Shown here in pieces: positions 60,940 to 64,000 of a DNA stretch of 64,000 nt (the first letter of the stretch is position 1; each line of letters begins with the position of its first letter). The stretch spans positions 3,142-67,141 of the forward strand of contig JBHICC010000011.1 in NCBI GenBank assembly GCA_046759385.1. Direction: 5' to 3'. The notes beneath the pieces are model-generated. The model was not told the origin of the DNA. It was given only the letters and a program-made list of their open reading frames with translations, and ran no database searches. The position numbers and the translations under genes were made by a program. The DNA comes from JBHICC01 sp046759385. GTDB taxonomy: Bacteria; Pseudomonadota; Gammaproteobacteria; Acidiferrobacterales; SPGG2.

Positions 60940-61766
60940 TAATCTCTCCCAAGCATGTCAGCAAGCTCGCGTGAGCGGTCGCACGCAGCCTCGATCGCTT
61001 TATTGAACAGTTCCTCGACGTTACCGTCCTGAAGCACGGCAATCGCGCGTTCGGTTGTGCCGCCGGGCGAGGTCACCCGGCGGCGCAACTCCGCGGGCTC
61101 CGTGCCACCCTCTAGCGCCATTTTGGCCGCACCAAAGGCGGTCTCCAAAGTGAGCAGACGTGCCGTCTTGGGGTCGAGTCCTTGTTCAGTCGCAGCACGT
61201 TCCAGTGCCTCCATCACCAGGAAGAAATACGCGGGCCCACTGCCCGACAGCGCCGTAACGAGGTCAAGCAATGCCTCATCCGGCAGCCACACTGTGACCC
61301 CGACGGTCCGCAGAATCGACTCCGCCAGATCGCGCTGCGGCGCCCCGACCTGAGGATTAGCAAACAGCCCGGAGGCGCCCGAGCTCACGAGTGCTGGCGT
61401 ATTTGGCATCGCGCGCACGAGCGGCACGCGACCGCCTAACCAGCGTTCCAGATCCGCAATTCGCACCCCGGCGGCGATCGATACGATGAGCGGCGCTTTT
61501 TCTTGTACGGTGCCGGCGAGTCCCTCGCACACCTTGCGCATGACTTGGGGCTTAACCGCGAGCACGAGCACGTCTGCGCGCGCGGCCGCTTCGTTGTTGT
61601 CGCCGTAGACCGATACGCCTAGAAGCCTCTCTACCGCGCGCCTCTGCTCATCGATCGGGTCGGCGAGCAAGAGCGTACGCCGGTCCCAGCCACTCTTGAG
61701 CAAGCCCCCGGCGAGGCTGCGGCCCATGTTGCCGGCGCCGATGAATGCGATAACCGATTGATCCAT
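60939..61766 (-). CDS. proC: Pyrroline-5-carboxylate reductase
   Basis: Last step of proline synthesis (275 aa). NAD(P)-binding IAFIGAGNMGRSLAGGLL at the N terminus, RAMPNTPALVSSGASGLFAN, and the C-terminal signature RRRVTSPGGTTERAIAVL are all present. The first gene of the proC-yggT-yggU operon. yggS, normally just before proC, is absent. Confidence 0.97.
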   Translation of the reverse strand: MDQSVIAFIGAGNMGRSLAGGLLKSGWDRRTLLLADPIDEQRRAVERLLGVSVYGDNNEAAARADVLVLAVKPQVMRKVCEGLAGTVQEKAPLIVSIAAGVRIADLERWLGGRVPLVRAMPNTPALVSSGASGLFANPQVGAPQRDLAESILRTVGVTVWLPDEALLDLVTALSGSGPAYFFLVMEALERAATEQGLDPKTARLLTLETAFGAAKMALEGGTEPAELRRRVTSPGGTTERAIAVLQDGNVEELFNKAIEAACDRSRELADMLGRD

Positions 61767-61982
61767 TTGATTCCTCTGGCACTATCCGCCGCAGGATCTC
61801 CGAGTTTAAAGCGCGGCCGCCGCCAGCGAAAGTGCAGCACCCTGGCGTGTGCACACAGTATCGGGCCTCGAAAACCCGAGTACTCGATCGTGTGTCGGCA
61901 GCTGTGACACCGGCTGCCGGTATACGCATGGGCGCGATACCTGGCCAGCCCGTCGGGATCTGGACGCTTTTTTTGCCTGTTA

Positions 61983-62010
61983 TTGTTTGTCATTCGTCGG
62001 GGGTTATACT
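61983..62010 (+). promoter_or_regulatory. Probable pilT promoter
   Basis: TTGTTT and TATACT are 16 bases apart. The start would be near 62017, inside the palindrome at 62015-62046. Confidence 0.5.
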
Positions 62011-62014
62011 AAAA

Positions 62015-62046
62015 ATTAACTTAGGCGCCTAAGAGCCTAAGTTAAT
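62015..62046. promoter_or_regulatory. Palindrome at the pilT transcription start
   Basis: Perfect 12-base arms ATTAACTTAGGC and GCCTAAGTTAAT around an 8-base loop GCCTAAGA; the first half also forms a nested TTAGGCGCCTAA. It lies 29 bases before the pilT ATG. It could be an operator or a 5'-UTR hairpin near the ribosome binding site. Confidence 0.6.
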
Positions 62047-62075
62047 ACGCAAATCACCACCCGCAGGCCTATCTT

Positions 62076-63167
62076 ATGGATATTTCAGAACTGCTGGCGT
62101 TCGCGCAGAAACATAACGCCTCTGACCTTCACTTATCTTCAGGGCTTCCGCCCTTGATCCGAGTGGACGGTGACATCAAGCGCATCAATGTCGATCCGCT
62201 CGATGACCGCACCGTGCACAACATGGTCTACGACATCATGAACGATAAGCAGCAAAAGGATTATGAAGAATTCCTTGAGGTTGACTTCTCGTTCGAGCTG
62301 CCCAAGATCGCCCGCTTCCGCGTCAACGCCTTCAATCAGCTACGCGGGCCGGGCGCCGCGTTCCGGACGATTCCGAGCAAGGTGTTGACCCTAGATCAGC
62401 TCAATGCGCCGCAGGTGTTCAAAGAGATCTGTAACCAGCCGCGTGGCATCGTGCTATGCACAGGGCCGACGGGTTCCGGCAAGTCGACCACGCTCGCGGC
62501 GATGGTCGACCACATCAACGATCAACGCCACGAGCATATTCTGACGATCGAGGACCCGATCGAATTTGTGCACACCAGCAAGAACTGCTTGATCAACCAG
62601 CGCGAGGTGGGGCGCGATACCCTCGGGTTTGCCGAGGCGCTACGCTCGGCAACGCGCGAAGACCCGGATGTGATCTTGGTGGGTGAGATGCGTGATCTGG
62701 AGACGATCCGGTTGGCGCTGACAGCAGCCGAGACCGGTCACCTGGTGTTCGGGACCTTGCATACGAGCTCGGCCGCCAAGACCGTCGACCGTGTGGTCGA
62801 CGTCTTTCCGGCGGCGGAGAAGGACATGGTGCGTGCCATGTTCTCGGAGTCGCTGCGCGCCGTGATCTCGCAACAGCTGCTCAAGAAGATCGGCGGCGGC
62901 CGGGTGCCGGCGCACGAGATCATGATTGGCGTACCTGCGATCCGTAACCTGATCCGTGAGAACAAAGTAGCGCAGATGTACTCGGTGATCCAGACGAGTC
63001 GCGGTGAGGGCATGCAGACGCTGGACCAATGTCTGCAAGAACTGGTTCAGAACCGGCAGATTGCAGCCGAGGAAGCGCGCAGTAAGGCTGCTAACAAGGA
63101 TTCGTTCGGCACTGCCGTCGCGGCTACCGGTACCGGCGGTGCCGCGAAGTTTGGGGCCAAACGCTAA
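62076..63167 (+). CDS. pilT: Type IV pilus retraction ATPase PilT
   Basis: Hexameric motor for pilus retraction and twitching motility (363 aa). Walker A GPTGSGKST at 130-138, IEDPIEFVHTSKNCLINQRE (Asp box), the HLVFGTLHTSSAAKTVDRV His box and the AIRNLIRENKVAQM motif (AIRNLIRE) diagnostic of retraction ATPases are present. pilU follows directly, with the stop abutting its ATG. Confidence 0.97.
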   Translation: MDISELLAFAQKHNASDLHLSSGLPPLIRVDGDIKRINVDPLDDRTVHNMVYDIMNDKQQKDYEEFLEVDFSFELPKIARFRVNAFNQLRGPGAAFRTIPSKVLTLDQLNAPQVFKEICNQPRGIVLCTGPTGSGKSTTLAAMVDHINDQRHEHILTIEDPIEFVHTSKNCLINQREVGRDTLGFAEALRSATREDPDVILVGEMRDLETIRLALTAAETGHLVFGTLHTSSAAKTVDRVVDVFPAAEKDMVRAMFSESLRAVISQQLLKKIGGGRVPAHEIMIGVPAIRNLIRENKVAQMYSVIQTSRGEGMQTLDQCLQELVQNRQIAAEEARSKAANKDSFGTAVAATGTGGAAKFGAKR

Positions 63168-64000
63168 ATGGTCTTCAGCGACCTCCTCAAACTGATGAAG
63201 CACAAGGGGGCGTCCGACCTCTTTGTCACTTGCGGGATCCCGCCCAGCATCAAGGTCGACGGCAAAGTCATGCCGGTAACCAAGCAGCCGCTCACACCTG
63301 AGCAATCGCGCGCGTTTGCCTATGGCATCATGAACGAAGAGCAGCGCCGCGACTTCGAGGCGCAACACGAATGCAACTTTGCTATCGCTCCGCAAGAGAT
63401 TGGCCGCTTTCGGGTGAACGTTTTCATGCAGCAGCAACGTGTCGGGATGGTGCTGCGTACGATCGAGACGCGCATCCCGCGCTTTGACGAGCTAAACCTT
63501 CCCAAGGTGCTTCAAGATATCGCGTTGACCAAGCGCGGCCTGGTGGTCTTCGTGGGTGCCACCAGCTCCGGTAAGTCGACCTCGCTCGCGGCGATGATCG
63601 GTTACCGCAACGAGTACAGCTACGGCCACATCGTTACGATTGAAGATCCGATCGAGTTTGTGCACAACCACAAGAATTGCATCATCACGCAGCGCGAGGT
63701 GGGTGTCGACACCGATTCCTACGAGATCGCACTCAAGAACACATTGCGACAGGCGCCGGACGTCATCCTTATCGGCGAGATCCGCGCGCGCGAAACCATG
63801 GAGCATGCCATCGCCTTCGCCGAGACCGGCCACTTATGCCTGTCTACCCTGCACGCCAACAACGCTAACCAGGCACTAGACCGTATCATTAACTTTTTCC
63901 CGGACGACCGGCGCTCACAGCTGTTAATGGATCTGTCGCTTAACCTGAAGGCGGTGATATCGCAGCGCCTGATCCCGAGAAAGAATCAAAAAGGCCGTGT
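63168..64000 (+). CDS. pilU: Type IV pilus ATPase PilU (partial)
   Basis: The gene runs off the right edge after about 277 codons. It starts MVFSDLLKLMKHKGASDLFV, has the atypical Walker A VGATSSGKSTSL (PilU form; PilT has PTGSGKST), IEDPIEFVHNHKNCIITQRE and LCLSTLHANNANQALDRIIN. Accessory to PilT in retraction under load. The stop of pilT and ATG of pilU are adjacent. Confidence 0.95.
   Translation, partial: MVFSDLLKLMKHKGASDLFVTCGIPPSIKVDGKVMPVTKQPLTPEQSRAFAYGIMNEEQRRDFEAQHECNFAIAPQEIGRFRVNVFMQQQRVGMVLRTIETRIPRFDELNLPKVLQDIALTKRGLVVFVGATSSGKSTSLAAMIGYRNEYSYGHIVTIEDPIEFVHNHKNCIITQREVGVDTDSYEIALKNTLRQAPDVILIGEIRARETMEHAIAFAETGHLCLSTLHANNANQALDRIINFFPDDRRSQLLMDLSLNLKAVISQRLIPRKNQKGR

Larger units (their letters stand above)
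61767..62075. other. proC-pilT intergenic region
   Basis: No convincing gene. It holds the pilT promoter and a palindrome (below). Open frames here on both strands lack any family resemblance, and no yggS fragment could be made out. Confidence 0.6.

Noticed and set aside
61631..61993. 120-codon minus-strand frame over the proC start, considered as a yggS remnant
   Set aside because: The translation has none of the YggS motifs and mostly shadows proC.

Overview
The window is a 64 kb stretch of a gammaproteobacterial chromosome with moderately high GC, dense housekeeping genes, and no tRNA, rRNA, CRISPR array or insertion sequence that I could see. Gene order is the best clue to the host. The 6S RNA/ygfA/zapA block, pepP-ubiH-ubiI, lptD-surA-pdxA-ksgA divergent from amgK-murU, glyQ-glyS-gmhB-plsC and pilT-pilU divergent from proC-yggT-yggU all match Pseudomonas-like or Ectothiorhodospira-like Gammaproteobacteria. 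A single-subunit ATP sulfurylase, a pentaheme cytochrome c and a split B12-dependent ribonucleotide reductase would fit a free-living, possibly sulfur-oxidising environmental lineage, but I cannot name the genus.

Layout. 1-7.8 kb: an EVE-domain protein, ygfA, 6S RNA and zapA with a small coiled-coil partner, then ygfB, pepP, ubiH, ubiI and a cation/proton antiporter. 7.9-13 kb: accessory genes (PhnD-like binding protein, a frameshifted SnoaL-like gene, a 2OG-Fe(II) oxygenase, an ATP/ADP-translocase-like carrier, DUF924, a thioesterase). 13-17.3 kb: ntrC-ntrB-glnA with a readable control region: a sigma-54 promoter, two NtrC enhancer sites, and a third NtrC site over the ntrB promoter. 17.3-21.4 kb: a CDF transporter, tusA and a PP-loop thiouridylase-like gene, preceded by a terminator-ended leader, then an M48-type protein that has lost zinc ligands. 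21.5-29.8 kb: mtgA, glyQS, a MazG-like protein, gmhB, plsC, an S9 peptidase and an unknown protein. 29.9-38.8 kb: an acyl-activating enzyme, ksgA, pdxA, surA and lptD, then amgK-murU.

38.8-42.5 kb is the least ordinary part. A 776-base gap holds a 23-residue lysine-rich ORF with a strong ribosome binding site, a 38-codon ORF behind its own promoter, several strong hairpins and terminators, and a structured element whose core recurs near 9.2 kb. It is followed by the split class II ribonucleotide reductase with an NrdR-like box. 42.6-49.7 kb: a PfkB kinase divergent from an apparent osmotic operon (MscS channel, trehalose-6-phosphate synthase, trehalose phosphatase, GH65 enzyme). 49.7-57 kb: TerB-like protein, pentaheme cytochrome, DUF2817 peptidase-like protein, nadA under nrtR with two perfect operators, ATP sulfurylase and a DUF4124 protein. 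57-64 kb: pyrE, xthA, an AmpG-like permease, yggU-yggT-proC, pilT and the start of pilU.

Several genes share themes: envelope building and recycling (mtgA, lptD, surA, gmhB, amgK, murU, ampG-like), nitrogen control (ntrBC-glnA), NAD synthesis (nrtR-nadA), ubiquinone synthesis (ubiH, ubiI) and sulfur transfer (tusA/PP-loop, sat).
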